Origin: Pedobacter paludis
GTDB taxonomy: Bacteria > Bacteroidota > Bacteroidia > Sphingobacteriales > Sphingobacteriaceae
Assembly (NCBI RefSeq): GCF_003173575.1
Contig: NZ_QGNY01000008.1
Location: 1 to 64,000 of the forward strand
Reading direction: 5' to 3'
DNA length: 64,000 bases
Shown piece after piece: positions 1-9,094 of this stretch. The stretch's first letter is position 1; every line of letters begins with the position of its first letter. The notes below the pieces were generated by a model, which saw only the letters and a program-made list of their open reading frames with translations, was not told the DNA's origin and did no database searches. The position numbers and the translations under genes were made by a program.

Positions 1-16
1 AGCAGGCTTAAAACGG

Positions 17-484
17 CTATAAATCAGTCAAGTGCACACTTTTACCGGTATATACTGGCCACTTTAGCTGAAAAGAAAGTGGCCACTTTGAGTAAAAAAC
101 GGTGGCCACTTTTTGGATAATCCCCAATAAGAATAAAGAACTGAAAAATTTAACATCTCCAATGAACCATCCCTTAACATATTGTATTCGAGTATTTTTA
201 AGCATAAAATAATCAATCAGTAATATAGGAAATAGCAAAGAAAATATATAAACTCTAGGCCGGTCAACTTTTACAACAAATTTATTTCTGTTATTCATCA
301 TAAAGCTTGTATACCAATAAAAACACTTTTTTAAAAATATACATATTAAGCAAGCAAGAATAAGGAGCATGCAAAATAATATTATTTGTAAATAATTATC
401 TGATTCAGATAATTTCGAATAAGGAAGTCCAAATCCCAGAAGAAATGTAAAAATCAGTAAAATTAAAAATAACTTCTTTTTCAT
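17..484 (-). CDS. Small integral membrane protein, C-terminus probably replaced by insertion-sequence DNA
   Basis: This 155-residue ORF has no family I recognise. It shows about four hydrophobic stretches (roughly residues 4-20, 33-50, 78-94 and 112-124) with basic linkers, so it is probably an inner-membrane protein. The last 30 or so residues are translated from the IS-like repeat array at 32-114, which suggests the original 3' end was lost when the element inserted. It starts 5 bp after the recombinase stop on the same strand, so it was probably cotranscribed with the recombinase as cargo of the same island. The function is unknown. Confidence 0.5.
   Translation of the reverse strand: MKKKLFLILLIFTFLLGFGLPYSKLSESDNYLQIILFCMLLILACLICIFLKKCFYWYTSFMMNNRNKFVVKVDRPRVYIFSLLFPILLIDYFMLKNTRIQYVKGWFIGDVKFFSSLFLLGIIQKVATVFYSKWPLSFQLKWPVYTGKSVHLTDL
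32..114. mobile_element. Terminal repeat array of an IS21-like insertion sequence (element lies left of the window)
   Basis: Three exact copies of TGGCCACTTT start at 56, 80 and 103, and a degenerate fourth copy (GTGCACACTTT) starts at 32. The spacing is 22-24 bp, about two helical turns. Multiple short repeats at this spacing are typical of IS21-family ends, where they serve as transposase binding sites. No istA or istB coding sequence is inside the window, so the element itself must lie to the left. The exact boundary with the host DNA near 112-115 cannot be fixed from one end. Confidence 0.5.
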
Positions 485-489
485 CGTTA

Positions 490-1626
490 CTAAAATTTAA
501 ATTCAGGAATAATATAAGCTGATTCTCTCATTTTCTCGTCAACTATTTTAGCATAAATAGCTGTAGTTTTAATTTCTTTGTGACCAAGCCTTTTTTGCAC
601 GGTGTATAAATCTGCTCCGTTTTCAAGCAATAGGACGGCATTTGTATGGCGAGCACTATGAAAAGTGATATGCTTAAATACACCAGCTCTATTACACCAT
701 CTAACAATCTCGTTATTATAAACTGCACTATATTTCAAGCCTGTAAATACTCTTTCATTTGGTGTTCTTCTTTCTCCTAATAATTCCCTTGCTTGTTTTG
801 AAATATATAAATATTCTACAGCATCAGTTTTTTCCTGCCTGAAATTAACTCTAAACAAATCATCCCCCTCATCACGCACTTCTGACCATATTAAAGTATT
901 TACATCAGACCAACGAAGTCCTGACAAACAAGAAAAGATAAAAGCCCGTTTTAACACATCATATTTACAATCTGTATCGATTAATGCTTGAAGTTCTTTA
1001 AATATTAAATATTCTCTCTGACTTTCAGCCTGCTCAAAAGCTTTTACTTTTGCAGCATAATTAACAGAAACGAAACCATCGTCAAATGCACTCCTTAAAC
1101 ATGCTTTAACTTTGTTAAAGTAACTATACTTGGAGTTTGTTGATAATGGCAAATTACTCTTTGTTCTAGCCTTAACATCAAAATAATAACGTACTTTTTT
1201 AACAAAGTCCTCGTCTATTTCATCAAATATCAAATTGGGACTTACACAAATTTTTAGATGATGTAGTGCAGAAGTCCAAACACCATAATTTTTTACAGAG
1301 TTCTCTTTCTCATTAGCTTTCTCTTCAAAATATTCTAAAAATTGTTTTTTTGATTTTGTACTACTCTTGATGCCAAATTTTCCTTGAACATGCTCACTCT
1401 TTCTAATAGCAAGTATATTTTGGGCTAATTCTAGATTTTCCTTATTCTCTTTTCTTTCAACTATATTTTTTGGGTTTTCATGAAGATAAATTTGTAGGTA
1501 TTCAAATTCTCTTATGTGATTTCTTTTGCCAACAGTATCTGTTGAAGAACCTTTATAAAACTCAAGATATAGGCTTACCTTATTATTTTTAATTTTTTTT
1601 TCTTTTAGAGAAATTTTCATACTCAA
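490..1626 (-). CDS. Tyrosine recombinase / integrase (Bacteroidota phage-integrase family)
   Basis: A 378-residue site-specific recombinase. The N-terminal part (about 1-100) resembles the arm-binding domain of Bacteroidota integrases, followed by a SAM-like core-binding domain (about 105-205) and the catalytic domain (about 210-370). The catalytic set is visible: Arg in GLRWSD (about 237), HSARH with His323 and Arg326, His349 in LGHK, and the nucleophile Tyr358 in IYAKI. A second ATG at 1620 could be the true start. The gene ends toward a truncated membrane ORF and its promoter side faces mnmE. The position suggests it catalyses integration and excision of an element at the mnmE 3' end. It appears intact. 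Confidence 0.9.
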   Translation of the reverse strand: MSMKISLKEKKIKNNKVSLYLEFYKGSSTDTVGKRNHIREFEYLQIYLHENPKNIVERKENKENLELAQNILAIRKSEHVQGKFGIKSSTKSKKQFLEYFEEKANEKENSVKNYGVWTSALHHLKICVSPNLIFDEIDEDFVKKVRYYFDVKARTKSNLPLSTNSKYSYFNKVKACLRSAFDDGFVSVNYAAKVKAFEQAESQREYLIFKELQALIDTDCKYDVLKRAFIFSCLSGLRWSDVNTLIWSEVRDEGDDLFRVNFRQEKTDAVEYLYISKQARELLGERRTPNERVFTGLKYSAVYNNEIVRWCNRAGVFKHITFHSARHTNAVLLLENGADLYTVQKRLGHKEIKTTAIYAKIVDEKMRESAYIIPEFKF

Positions 1627-1634
1627 CTTACTGA

Positions 1635-1648
1635 AAGGTGTACACCTT
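1635..1648. promoter_or_regulatory. 14-bp perfect palindrome upstream of the integrase
   Basis: AAGGTGTACACCTT is perfectly self-complementary and lies 9 bp upstream of the integrase start codon region. A half-site-like GAAGGTGTAAC recurs at 1678-1688. Such sites beside an integrase are commonly operators or recombinase/excisionase arm sites; which applies here is inference. Confidence 0.4.
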
Positions 1649-1784
1649 GTACATCTCTAAACGTGTAAAGTAGTACAGAAGGTGTAACAAATGTAGTAAT
1701 ATGAGATATTAAAAGAAAATATATTTGTTATAAATAACTGATAATCAAATAAAAGAATAAAAAGTAAAACAAAAGAAATTAGAT

Positions 1785-1802
1785 TTATTTCCCGATACAA
1801 AA
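1785..1802 (-). other. Candidate attachment site at the 3' end of mnmE
   Basis: On the minus strand the last 18 nt of mnmE read TTTTGTATCGGGAAATAA and encode the conserved FCIGK C-terminus plus the stop. The same 3' segment of mnmE (trmE/thdF) is the integration site of SGI1-type genomic islands in enterobacteria. Here a tyrosine recombinase gene lies about 160 bp beyond it. I see no second copy of the 18-mer in the left 1.8 kb, so the other att repeat, if present, lies outside the window. Confidence 0.45.
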
Positions 1803-3143
1803 CTTAGTAAAAATATTCTCCAATAAATCATCGGTAGTAACCGTGCCTGTGATTTCGCCGAGATAATGGAGCGCTTGCTTAATGTCCATCGCCAAAAAGT
1901 CAGAAGTCACAGGATTATCTACGTTTTCCAGCACCCGTTGTAAGGCATTTTCAGTTTGCTTTAAAGCCTCCACATGGCGAATATTGGTAACCAGGGTTTC
2001 GCTGGTATTAATATGATGCAGGTTTACCTGCTCCAGTAAGGTTATCTTCAATTCATCAATACCCACCTTATCCCGGGCAGAGATAAAAACGACTCCTAAA
2101 GCGGCAAAGGCACTCCGTTGCTCGGCAGCAAGTAAATCCACTTTATTTAATAAAATTAAGTACGGAATCTCCAGTTTGACCAATCCCCTAACCTGCTCCT
2201 CTAGTTCGGCAACGGTTTGCGAAGCATCTGCCATGTAAATAATCAGCTTTGCCTGTTTCATTTTCTCAAGCGTCCGCTCAACCCCTAAAGCTTCAATAAT
2301 ATCGGCCGTATCCCGAATCCCTGCCGTATCAATAAAGCGGAAAACAATGCCACCAATATTCAGTTCATCCTCAATGGTATCTCTGGTGGTACCGGCAATG
2401 TCCGAAACAATTGCACGTTCTTCATTTAGCAAAGCATTTAACAAGGTCGATTTACCCACATTCGGTTTACCCGCAATTACAATTGGCACACCGTTTTTAA
2501 TCACATTGCCAAGCTCGAAAGACGAAATTAAACGCTGTAAAACATAGTTGATTTTAGTAACCAGGTTTCGCAATTGATCCCGATTCGCAAACTCGACATC
2601 CTCTTCTGCAAAATCAAGTTCCAGCTCAATCATCGAGGCAAAATGAATCAATTGTTCACGCAAGCCTTTCAGCTCATTGGCAAAACCACCACGCATCTGT
2701 TGCATCGCCACATCATGCGAAGCCTTCGAATTCGAAGCAATTAAATCTGCCACCGCCTCTGCCTGACTTAAATCAAAAGCACCATTTAAAAAAGCACGCA
2801 AAGTAAATTCTCCAGGTTTGGCCGCTCTTGCACCCTTCGAGATTAATAAATTTATAATCTGCTGGATAATATAGTTAGAACCATGGCAGGAAATCTCAAC
2901 CACATTTTCCTTGGTATAAGATTTTGGTGCAACGAATAAACCAGCTACTACCTCATCAATTAGCTGATCGCCATCTTTAATCAAACCAAAATGTAGGGTA
3001 TGTGAAGCCTGCTTTTCTAAATCTTTACCGGCAAAAACATCGTTGGTTAAGCGAATGGCATCAGGGCCAGAAAGGCGGATCACGCCAATAGCACCTGATC
3101 CCGGAGGCGTAGATAAAGCAATAATGGTATCTTGAGTATTCAT
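1785..3143 (-). CDS. mnmE: tRNA uridine-5-carboxymethylaminomethyl(34) synthesis GTPase MnmE
   Basis: MnmE works with MnmG to modify U34 in the wobble position of certain tRNAs. The N-terminal tetrahydrofolate-binding domain starts with DTIIALSTPPGSGAIGVIR. The inserted G domain carries the P-loop GKPNVGKST, DIAGTTRD and the DTAGIRDT switch, and NKVD is the guanine-specificity motif. The protein ends in the invariant FCIGK, whose Cys is essential in the family. I chose the start at 3143 (MNTQDTI), which gives about 452 residues, as usual for the family; an upstream ATG at 3164 would add seven residues. The 3' end abuts an integrase region but the reading frame is intact. Confidence 0.97.
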   Translation of the reverse strand: MNTQDTIIALSTPPGSGAIGVIRLSGPDAIRLTNDVFAGKDLEKQASHTLHFGLIKDGDQLIDEVVAGLFVAPKSYTKENVVEISCHGSNYIIQQIINLLISKGARAAKPGEFTLRAFLNGAFDLSQAEAVADLIASNSKASHDVAMQQMRGGFANELKGLREQLIHFASMIELELDFAEEDVEFANRDQLRNLVTKINYVLQRLISSFELGNVIKNGVPIVIAGKPNVGKSTLLNALLNEERAIVSDIAGTTRDTIEDELNIGGIVFRFIDTAGIRDTADIIEALGVERTLEKMKQAKLIIYMADASQTVAELEEQVRGLVKLEIPYLILLNKVDLLAAEQRSAFAALGVVFISARDKVGIDELKITLLEQVNLHHINTSETLVTNIRHVEALKQTENALQRVLENVDNPVTSDFLAMDIKQALHYLGEITGTVTTDDLLENIFTKFCIGK

Positions 3144-3524
3144 CTTTATGTTCTGAATCGGCAAAAATAAGGCTAAACAATCGGTATATCATGGGCGGGA
3201 AGTAATTTTTTCTGTTCATCTCCCTAGCAAAAGATAAAATGTTAAGATAAGTAAAGCAAGGCACAGGCCGTTTCGACTCCATCAGCCCCCAGATTCGCTT
3301 TATCCGAGGAGAAAACCGGAGTTGTAGCTCCCTATCGAGTAAAAAAGATTGTTTCTACTAAACCATTGATCTTTTAAATCTGAGTCCCTGATCTGCATCA
3401 ATCTGCGGAAAAACTTTACTCATCAAATTCCTCTTCCAAATCTGCCAGAACAACAGCCAAAATTGCCTATCTTAAAACATTTCCAATACCACTATGTTTA
3501 ATTCAGGGAACCCTAAAACTAATT
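3144..3524. other. Gene-free stretch between mnmE and the AI-2E transporter gene
   Basis: This gap of about 380 bp separates two divergently transcribed genes, so it must hold both promoters. I see no conserved ORF, no tRNA and no strong hairpin. A minus-strand ORF at 3061-3282 overlaps the start of mnmE and looks like a shadow. Confidence 0.4.
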
Positions 3525-4649
3525 ATGAATAATTTTCCATTAACTGTAAAGAGATCTATTGAGCTATTGGGTCTCATGGCACTGGTTGCCGTAATTGTGA
3601 TCGGCCGAGATATAATTATGCCAATTTTAATGGCATTTTTTATCAGCATTATGCTGCTGCCTGTCTATCGCTTTTTAAAGAAAAAGAAATTTCCAGAAAG
3701 TTTATCCATCATCTTGCCAATTATGCTGGTAGCACTGTTTGTGGCTTTAATAGTATGGTTTTTCTCGAACCAAATCGGGATCTTGGTTAAAGATTTTCCA
3801 CAGATAAAGGCAAACGTAACACAACATATAAACTCGCTTAGTGATTGGATCAGCAGGATAACCCATTATAACGATAAACAGCAAAAAGCTTTTATTCAGG
3901 GCAAGAGCGACGATTTAATGAACATGGGCACTTCACTAGCCGGTGGGGCGGCGGTAACGCTTAGCGGGATCTTTGTTTTTATAGGCCTACTGCCCATTTA
4001 TATTTATTTAATGCTTTTTTATAAAGATATTTTACTGCGCTTCATATTTATGTGGTTTAAGCCAGATCATCATCCAAAAGTTAAAGAAGCCATTTACGAA
4101 ACAGAATCCATTATTAAAAGTTATCTGATTGGTCTGCTTATTCAAATTACCTACATGACCATCCTGTTAGGGGGCATTCTTATGTTAATTGGAATTAAAC
4201 ACGCTCTACTTATTGGCGTAATTTTCGCCATTTTAAACTTAATTCCTTACGTGGGTGCCTTAATTGGGAACTTAATAGGTGTCTTGCTTACCCTAACTTC
4301 TTCGCAAGAATTATGGCCTGTGGTAACCGTTTTAGGGGTTATTGCTTTTGTTCAATTTTTAGACAATAATATTCTGATGCCTAGAATTGTAGGCTCTAAA
4401 GTAAAAATCAACGCTTTATTTGCCATCCTCGGAGTCTTCATCGGCGGTAGCGTGGCAGGTGTCTCCGGAATGTTTTTGGCCTTGCCAATTGTTGCCGTAT
4501 TAAAAATAATTTTCGACCGTACTGAAATGTTTAAACAATGGGGTGCTTTACTTGGTGATGAAAGGCCAGCCAAAAGTCCCATGAGTTTCCCGAGTTTTCG
4601 CAAAAAGAAACCAATTCCAGTAAAATCTGGCGTGGAGGGAAAGGAATAG
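3525..4649 (+). CDS. AI-2E family transporter (PerM-like permease)
   Basis: A 374-residue polytopic inner-membrane protein with about eight transmembrane segments. Two pairs sit near the N-terminus (about 13-30 and 32-48, then 60-80). A soluble helical loop follows (about 85-140), then the conserved C-terminal block with LIGVIFAILNLIPYVGALIG and the ILMPRIVGSKV region. This layout matches the AI-2E/YdiK/PerM family, whose members have been linked to autoinducer export and, in other lineages, Na+/H+ antiport; the substrate here cannot be predicted. The C-terminus is basic and proline-rich. It is monocistronic and convergent with trpA, with a shared terminator downstream. Confidence 0.85.
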   Translation: MNNFPLTVKRSIELLGLMALVAVIVIGRDIIMPILMAFFISIMLLPVYRFLKKKKFPESLSIILPIMLVALFVALIVWFFSNQIGILVKDFPQIKANVTQHINSLSDWISRITHYNDKQQKAFIQGKSDDLMNMGTSLAGGAAVTLSGIFVFIGLLPIYIYLMLFYKDILLRFIFMWFKPDHHPKVKEAIYETESIIKSYLIGLLIQITYMTILLGGILMLIGIKHALLIGVIFAILNLIPYVGALIGNLIGVLLTLTSSQELWPVVTVLGVIAFVQFLDNNILMPRIVGSKVKINALFAILGVFIGGSVAGVSGMFLALPIVAVLKIIFDRTEMFKQWGALLGDERPAKSPMSFPSFRKKKPIPVKSGVEGKE

Positions 4650-4832
4650 TTCAATGGTTCAATGGTTAATTGGTCATTGGTTAATTGGTTAATTGGTCAA
4701 TAGTTAAATAGTCAATAGTCATTGGTTATTGGCTCATTGGTTAATTGGTCATTGGTCATTGGTTAATTGGTTATTGTTTATTGTTTATTGTTTATTGTTT
4801 ATTGGCTCATTGGTAAATGGTTATTATTTATT
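4650..4832. repeat. Degenerate minisatellite of TTAATTGG / TCATTGG units
   Basis: About 180 bp directly downstream of the transporter stop consist almost entirely of imperfect 7-8 bp units (TTAATTGG, TCATTGG, TCAATAG), ending in four copies of a TTATTGT-like unit. No plausible gene covers it. A similar motif, CATTAGTCATTGG, occurs twice at 23140-23167. The pattern suggests slippage-prone simple repeat DNA. Confidence 0.85.
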
Positions 4833-4842
4833 GGCCGTAATG

Positions 4843-4878
4843 AAAAAAGCATCGCTGGTTAACCACGATGCTTTTTTT
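4843..4878. terminator. Bidirectional intrinsic terminator between the AI-2E gene and trpA
   Basis: The stem GCATCG/CGATGC encloses a second palindrome, TGGTTAACCA. It is flanked by A6 on the left and T7 on the right, so it can terminate both the rightward transporter transcript and the leftward trp operon. Confidence 0.85.
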
Positions 4879-4902
4879 AATAGAAAAATGTTTTGCTTTC
4901 CT

Positions 4903-5670
4903 TTAGTCCTTAAATGCTTTCATAAAATTGCTTACACTTTCTTTTAAATTTCCATCCGCAATGGCTTTTACAAAGGCGGTTCCGATGATTGCACCATTTG
5001 CAAAAGAACAGGCTTTATCAAAAGTTTTTCGATCACTAATGCCAAAACCAATCATGGTTGGGTTCTTTAAATGCATATTTTTTATTCGGCTAAAGTAAGT
5101 TTCCGTTGTATCGCCAACTTCCAGGTTCTTTCCAGTTGTAGCCGAAGAAGAAAGTAGATAAATAAATCCATTTGTTAATCCATCAATCTTATGGATCCGT
5201 TCTTCAGCAGTTTGAGGCGTAATCAAAAACACATTACTTAAATTGTGTTCCTCAAAGCACCCTTTATAAAATTCTTCATACTCAACCATGGGCAAATCAG
5301 GAACAATACAACCATCAACGCCCACCTCAGCACAGGCTTTGCAGAAATTCTCTACGCCAAATTGTAAAACAGGATTTACATAACCCATCAACAAAACCGG
5401 AATGGTAACGTTCTTGCGCAGGTCTTTCAATTGCTCGAAAAGCAGTTTAAGTGTCATCCCCTGATCTAAGGACTGCTTGCTGCTTGCCTGGATAACCGGT
5501 CCATCTGCAACAGGATCTGAATAAGGAAAGCCTATTTCAAGCATGTCGGCACCCGATTGTTCCAAAGCCTCCGCAATTTGAATGGTATCGCCAATGTTAG
5601 GATAACCAGCAGTATAATAAATGGATAATATATTTTTCTTCGATTCGAAGAGTTGTTTGATTCTGTTCAT
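4903..5670 (-). CDS. trpA: Tryptophan synthase alpha subunit
   Basis: This TIM-barrel enzyme cleaves indole-3-glycerol phosphate to indole and glyceraldehyde 3-phosphate. Indole is channelled to TrpB. The family signature LEIGFPYSDPVADGPVIQ carries the catalytic Glu and the substrate-loop Asp, and the phosphate-binding GFGIS and ANGAIIGTAFV segments are in place. I start it at 5670 (MNRIKQLF), giving about 255 residues. It is the last gene of the operon, 76 bp after trpB, with a short palindromic repeat between the two. The terminator at 4843-4878 follows. Confidence 0.97.
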   Translation of the reverse strand: MNRIKQLFESKKNILSIYYTAGYPNIGDTIQIAEALEQSGADMLEIGFPYSDPVADGPVIQASSKQSLDQGMTLKLLFEQLKDLRKNVTIPVLLMGYVNPVLQFGVENFCKACAEVGVDGCIVPDLPMVEYEEFYKGCFEEHNLSNVFLITPQTAEERIHKIDGLTNGFIYLLSSSATTGKNLEVGDTTETYFSRIKNMHLKNPTMIGFGISDRKTFDKACSFANGAIIGTAFVKAIADGNLKESVSNFMKAFKD

Positions 5671-5676
5671 ATACCC

Positions 5677-6928
<1,252 letters not shown>

Positions 6929-6945
6929 ATCTTTTTTATCAAATC

Positions 6946-6963
6946 CGTCGGTTGAAACCGACA
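6946..6963. repeat. CGTCGGTTTCAACCGACG-type palindrome upstream of trpB
   Basis: GTCGGTT-GA-AACCGAC forms a 7-bp-stem hairpin about 18 nt before the trpB start codon. Near-identical palindromes occur at 19670-19689 and 24185-24203, so this is a dispersed element. Its closeness to the trpB ribosome-binding region could affect translation. Confidence 0.75.
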
Positions 6964-7009
6964 GCAATGAACGCTCAAATCCTTTATTTATACTTTTATT
7001 TCTTCGCTT

Positions 7010-7236
7010 CTTGTTATTCCATCCAATAAAGCCTTAACACTATATCTCCGTTCTACTCTAATCCGGGCTAACAAATTTTTCGGGCTAGCCAGTCCAGGCC
7101 AAACCACTAACTTCAATAGAAAAATTTTCAGCCGGGAGTTTTGTTTTTTCACCGGCTTTTATTTTTTATTTGTGTTCAAGCTAGCTTCGCTGGTCTTTTG
7201 GGGTCAAAAGAAAAAAGCCCGTCCGGCCAGGACAAA
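7010..7236. repeat. Long dispersed intergenic repeat, copy A (between trpF and trpB)
   Basis: This segment matches 11980-12170 over most of its length. Shared blocks include CTAACAAATTTTTCGG, ATAGAAAAATTTTCAGCCGG and AGAAAAAAGCCCGTCCGGC. Copy A has an extra block of about 35 bp around 7150-7200. Neither copy holds a credible ORF. The GTCC-GGCC-AGGAC end can fold into a short hairpin. It accounts for most of the unusual gap inside the trp operon. Confidence 0.8.
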
Positions 7237-7290
7237 CATTATCCAATTCCGCCTACTGCCCTACCAGAGGGTGATCGCAACCCGCTCAAA

Positions 7291-7935
7291 CTAATTGCCT
7301 AGCTTCGCTACAAATTCCCTTATCTTCTCCGCATCCTTAACGCCAGGTTCAACTTCAAACCGGCTATTAATATCAAGCGCATATAATCTCGAATCTTCAA
7401 TTTCTTTTATCAATTGTGCATGTTCCAAATCAATTCCTCCACTTAAGAAATAAGGCTTTTCTAAAGTGTATTTTTCTAAGATCGTCCAATCGAACGTTTT
7501 ACCCGACCCACCATGTGCTTTTGTTTTAGTATCAAACAAAAAATACTCAACGGATTCTAAATAAGCATCTAAAGCAGAGAAATCAAATGCTTCATCAACG
7601 CCGAAAGCCTTAATCACTTCTAAACTACCAAAGGTAGATTTTAAGTCTTTACAATACTCTACCGGTTCATTTCCATGTAACTGAACAGCATTAAGCTTAT
7701 GTAAGTTTATCTTTTCTTTTACTTTTTCCAAATTCTCATCAACAAAAACCCCAACGGTTTTAATTTGCTCCGGAATGTATTTAATCAGTTCAGCAGAAAC
7801 ATCGTTTATAAATCGAGGAGATTTTTCATAAAAAATAAAACCCAAATAATCGGGTTGAAGTTCAGCAACCTTTGCAATATTTGCAGCGAACTTCATTCCA
7901 CAAACTTTTAGTTTTAATCCATTCGCGTTGATCAT
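7291..7935 (-). CDS. trpF: Phosphoribosylanthranilate isomerase
   Basis: TrpF converts N-(5'-phosphoribosyl)anthranilate to the carboxyphenylamino-deoxyribulose phosphate that TrpC uses. The 214-residue TIM barrel begins with LKVCGMK (catalytic Cys), continues with DYLGFIFYEKSPRF and VGVFVDE, and has FLFDTKTKAHGGSGKTFDW with the catalytic Asp. The phosphate loop FLSGGID and the LDINSRFE end follow. It overlaps trpD by 4 bp (ATGA), indicating translational coupling. The usual trpC is not between them. Confidence 0.96.
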   Translation of the reverse strand: MINANGLKLKVCGMKFAANIAKVAELQPDYLGFIFYEKSPRFINDVSAELIKYIPEQIKTVGVFVDENLEKVKEKINLHKLNAVQLHGNEPVEYCKDLKSTFGSLEVIKAFGVDEAFDFSALDAYLESVEYFLFDTKTKAHGGSGKTFDWTILEKYTLEKPYFLSGGIDLEHAQLIKEIEDSRLYALDINSRFEVEPGVKDAEKIREFVAKLGN

Positions 7936-8918
7936 GCCACTAGTTTTTTAAAACTATTTAAAGCTTTTTTACTAATTAAAGATTCTTCGGCTTCATAAAA
8001 GCAATCGCCAAAAGTTGCAGTTGGTTTTATGGTTTTGATTGCCAAAGCTGAATTGCACAATACTACGTTATTCTGAACGTCGGTCGCCTCGCCATTTAGC
8101 ACATCCATAAATATTTTTGCTGATGATTCTACAGTATCGCCACCCTTAATATCGTTTACAGAAACCTTATCAAAACCCATATCGCTTAGAGTTAAAATAC
8201 TCTCGCCTTTGTTGTTAAAGGTTTTTACATCGCAGGTTAAAGAGATTTCATCATAGCCTTCCAGCGCATGTACAATGGTGTAATTTTTTGTGGTATCCTG
8301 ATATAAATAATTGTACAAACGTGCCAGTTCCAAGCTAAAAACACCAACCATTTGATATTTTGGCTGTGACGGGTTAACCATTGGCCCTAGCATATTAAAG
8401 AAGGTTTTAATGCCTAAATCTTTGCGAATCGGCGCTACAATTTTCATAGCCGGATTAAACAAGGGCGCATGCAAAAAGCAAATCCCGGCTACATCTAAAT
8501 TCTTTTTTAAAACATCTTGATCATTAGTAAAACGGTAGCCCAAATATTCCATTACATTAGACGACCCACAACCGGAAGAAACCCCGTAATTACCGTGTTT
8601 TGCAACCGGATAACCTGCACCCGCAACTACAAAAGAAGAAAGTGTAGAGATGTTAAAGGTATCTTTTCCGTCGCCACCAGTACCACAAAGATCAATCAGT
8701 TCATAATTAGAGAAATCGGTTTTCAAAGCCAAATCAAGCATGGCATCACGAAAACCCTGCAATTCATCAACCGTAATGTTGCGCATGGCATATGCGGTAA
8801 TAAAAGCGGCAATTTGCGAAGAATTAAATTCACCCTGAGTTATGGAAATGAGAATGTTTTTTGCCTCTTCCCTGCTGAAACTCTTATTTTCAAATAAATG
8901 GTTTAATATTCTTTTCAT
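7932..8918 (-). CDS. trpD: Anthranilate phosphoribosyltransferase
   Basis: TrpD transfers phosphoribose from PRPP to anthranilate. The start at 8918 (MKRILNHLFE) gives about 328 residues, typical of the family. An ATG at 9017 is in frame but would translate a palindromic repeat and leader sequence. The signatures DLCGTGGDGKDTFNIST (PRPP-binding), VAKHGNYGVSSGCGSSNVME and FNMLGPMVNP are all present. It is the first enzyme gene behind the trp leader/attenuator at 9019-9148 and overlaps trpF by 4 bp. Confidence 0.96.
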   Translation of the reverse strand: MKRILNHLFENKSFSREEAKNILISITQGEFNSSQIAAFITAYAMRNITVDELQGFRDAMLDLALKTDFSNYELIDLCGTGGDGKDTFNISTLSSFVVAGAGYPVAKHGNYGVSSGCGSSNVMEYLGYRFTNDQDVLKKNLDVAGICFLHAPLFNPAMKIVAPIRKDLGIKTFFNMLGPMVNPSQPKYQMVGVFSLELARLYNYLYQDTTKNYTIVHALEGYDEISLTCDVKTFNNKGESILTLSDMGFDKVSVNDIKGGDTVESSAKIFMDVLNGEATDVQNNVVLCNSALAIKTIKPTATFGDCFYEAEESLISKKALNSFKKLVA

Positions 8919-8939
8919 GTTGATGTTTTCAAGCCATGG

Positions 8940-8955
8940 TTCGTGTCTCCACGAA
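8940..8955. repeat. TTCGTG-TCTC-CACGAA palindrome before trpD
   Basis: A 6-bp stem with a 4-nt loop lies 22-37 nt upstream of the trpD start, downstream of the attenuator terminator. It would form a hairpin in the trpD 5' leader. A role in trpD translation is possible but unproven. Confidence 0.5.
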
Positions 8956-9018
8956 TCAATTATCATTTCGTTTCGCCAATACAATAACCGAGACGATAGG
9001 TTGTTAAAAAAATGCAAT

Positions 9019-9047
9019 AAAAAAAGGATTGCTTTTTGGGCAATCCT
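9019..9047 (-). terminator. Attenuator terminator of the trp operon
   Basis: In the leftward transcript AGGATTGC (9047-9040) pairs with GCAATCCT (9032-9025) around a CCAAAAA loop. A U tract (9024-9019) follows at once. It lies about 100 nt before trpD and after a Trp-rich leader peptide. The only gene further upstream is divergent, so this hairpin can only act on the trp leader transcript. Confidence 0.9.
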
Positions 9048-9094
9048 CTTCGTCGTTTATAAAATATTTTAAAATATATAACAATAGAATCTGC

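Noticed and set aside
3061..3282. 73-residue minus-strand ORF overlapping the mnmE start
   Set aside because: Out of frame with mnmE and without a recognisable protein pattern; a shadow ORF.
3144..3524. Possible tRNA or small RNA as the integrase target
   Set aside because: No cloverleaf, no CCA end and no structured RNA could be recognised; the mnmE 3' end is the better target candidate.
4729..4947. 72-residue ORF rich in Leu, Trp and Tyr
   Set aside because: It is a translation of the simple tandem repeat and the trp terminator; low complexity, not a gene.
6929..6967. Start of trpB at 6967
   Set aside because: The extra 13 residues come from the CGTCGGTT palindrome; TrpB proteins begin near the 6928 start.
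8517..8897. 126-residue plus-strand ORF inside trpD
   Set aside because: Antisense shadow of a strongly conserved gene.
8919..9017. N-terminal extension of trpD to 9017 (with several Trp codons)
   Set aside because: It would translate across a palindromic repeat and begin next to the terminator. The family start is at 8918. The real Trp sensor peptide is the separate ORF at 9095-9148.
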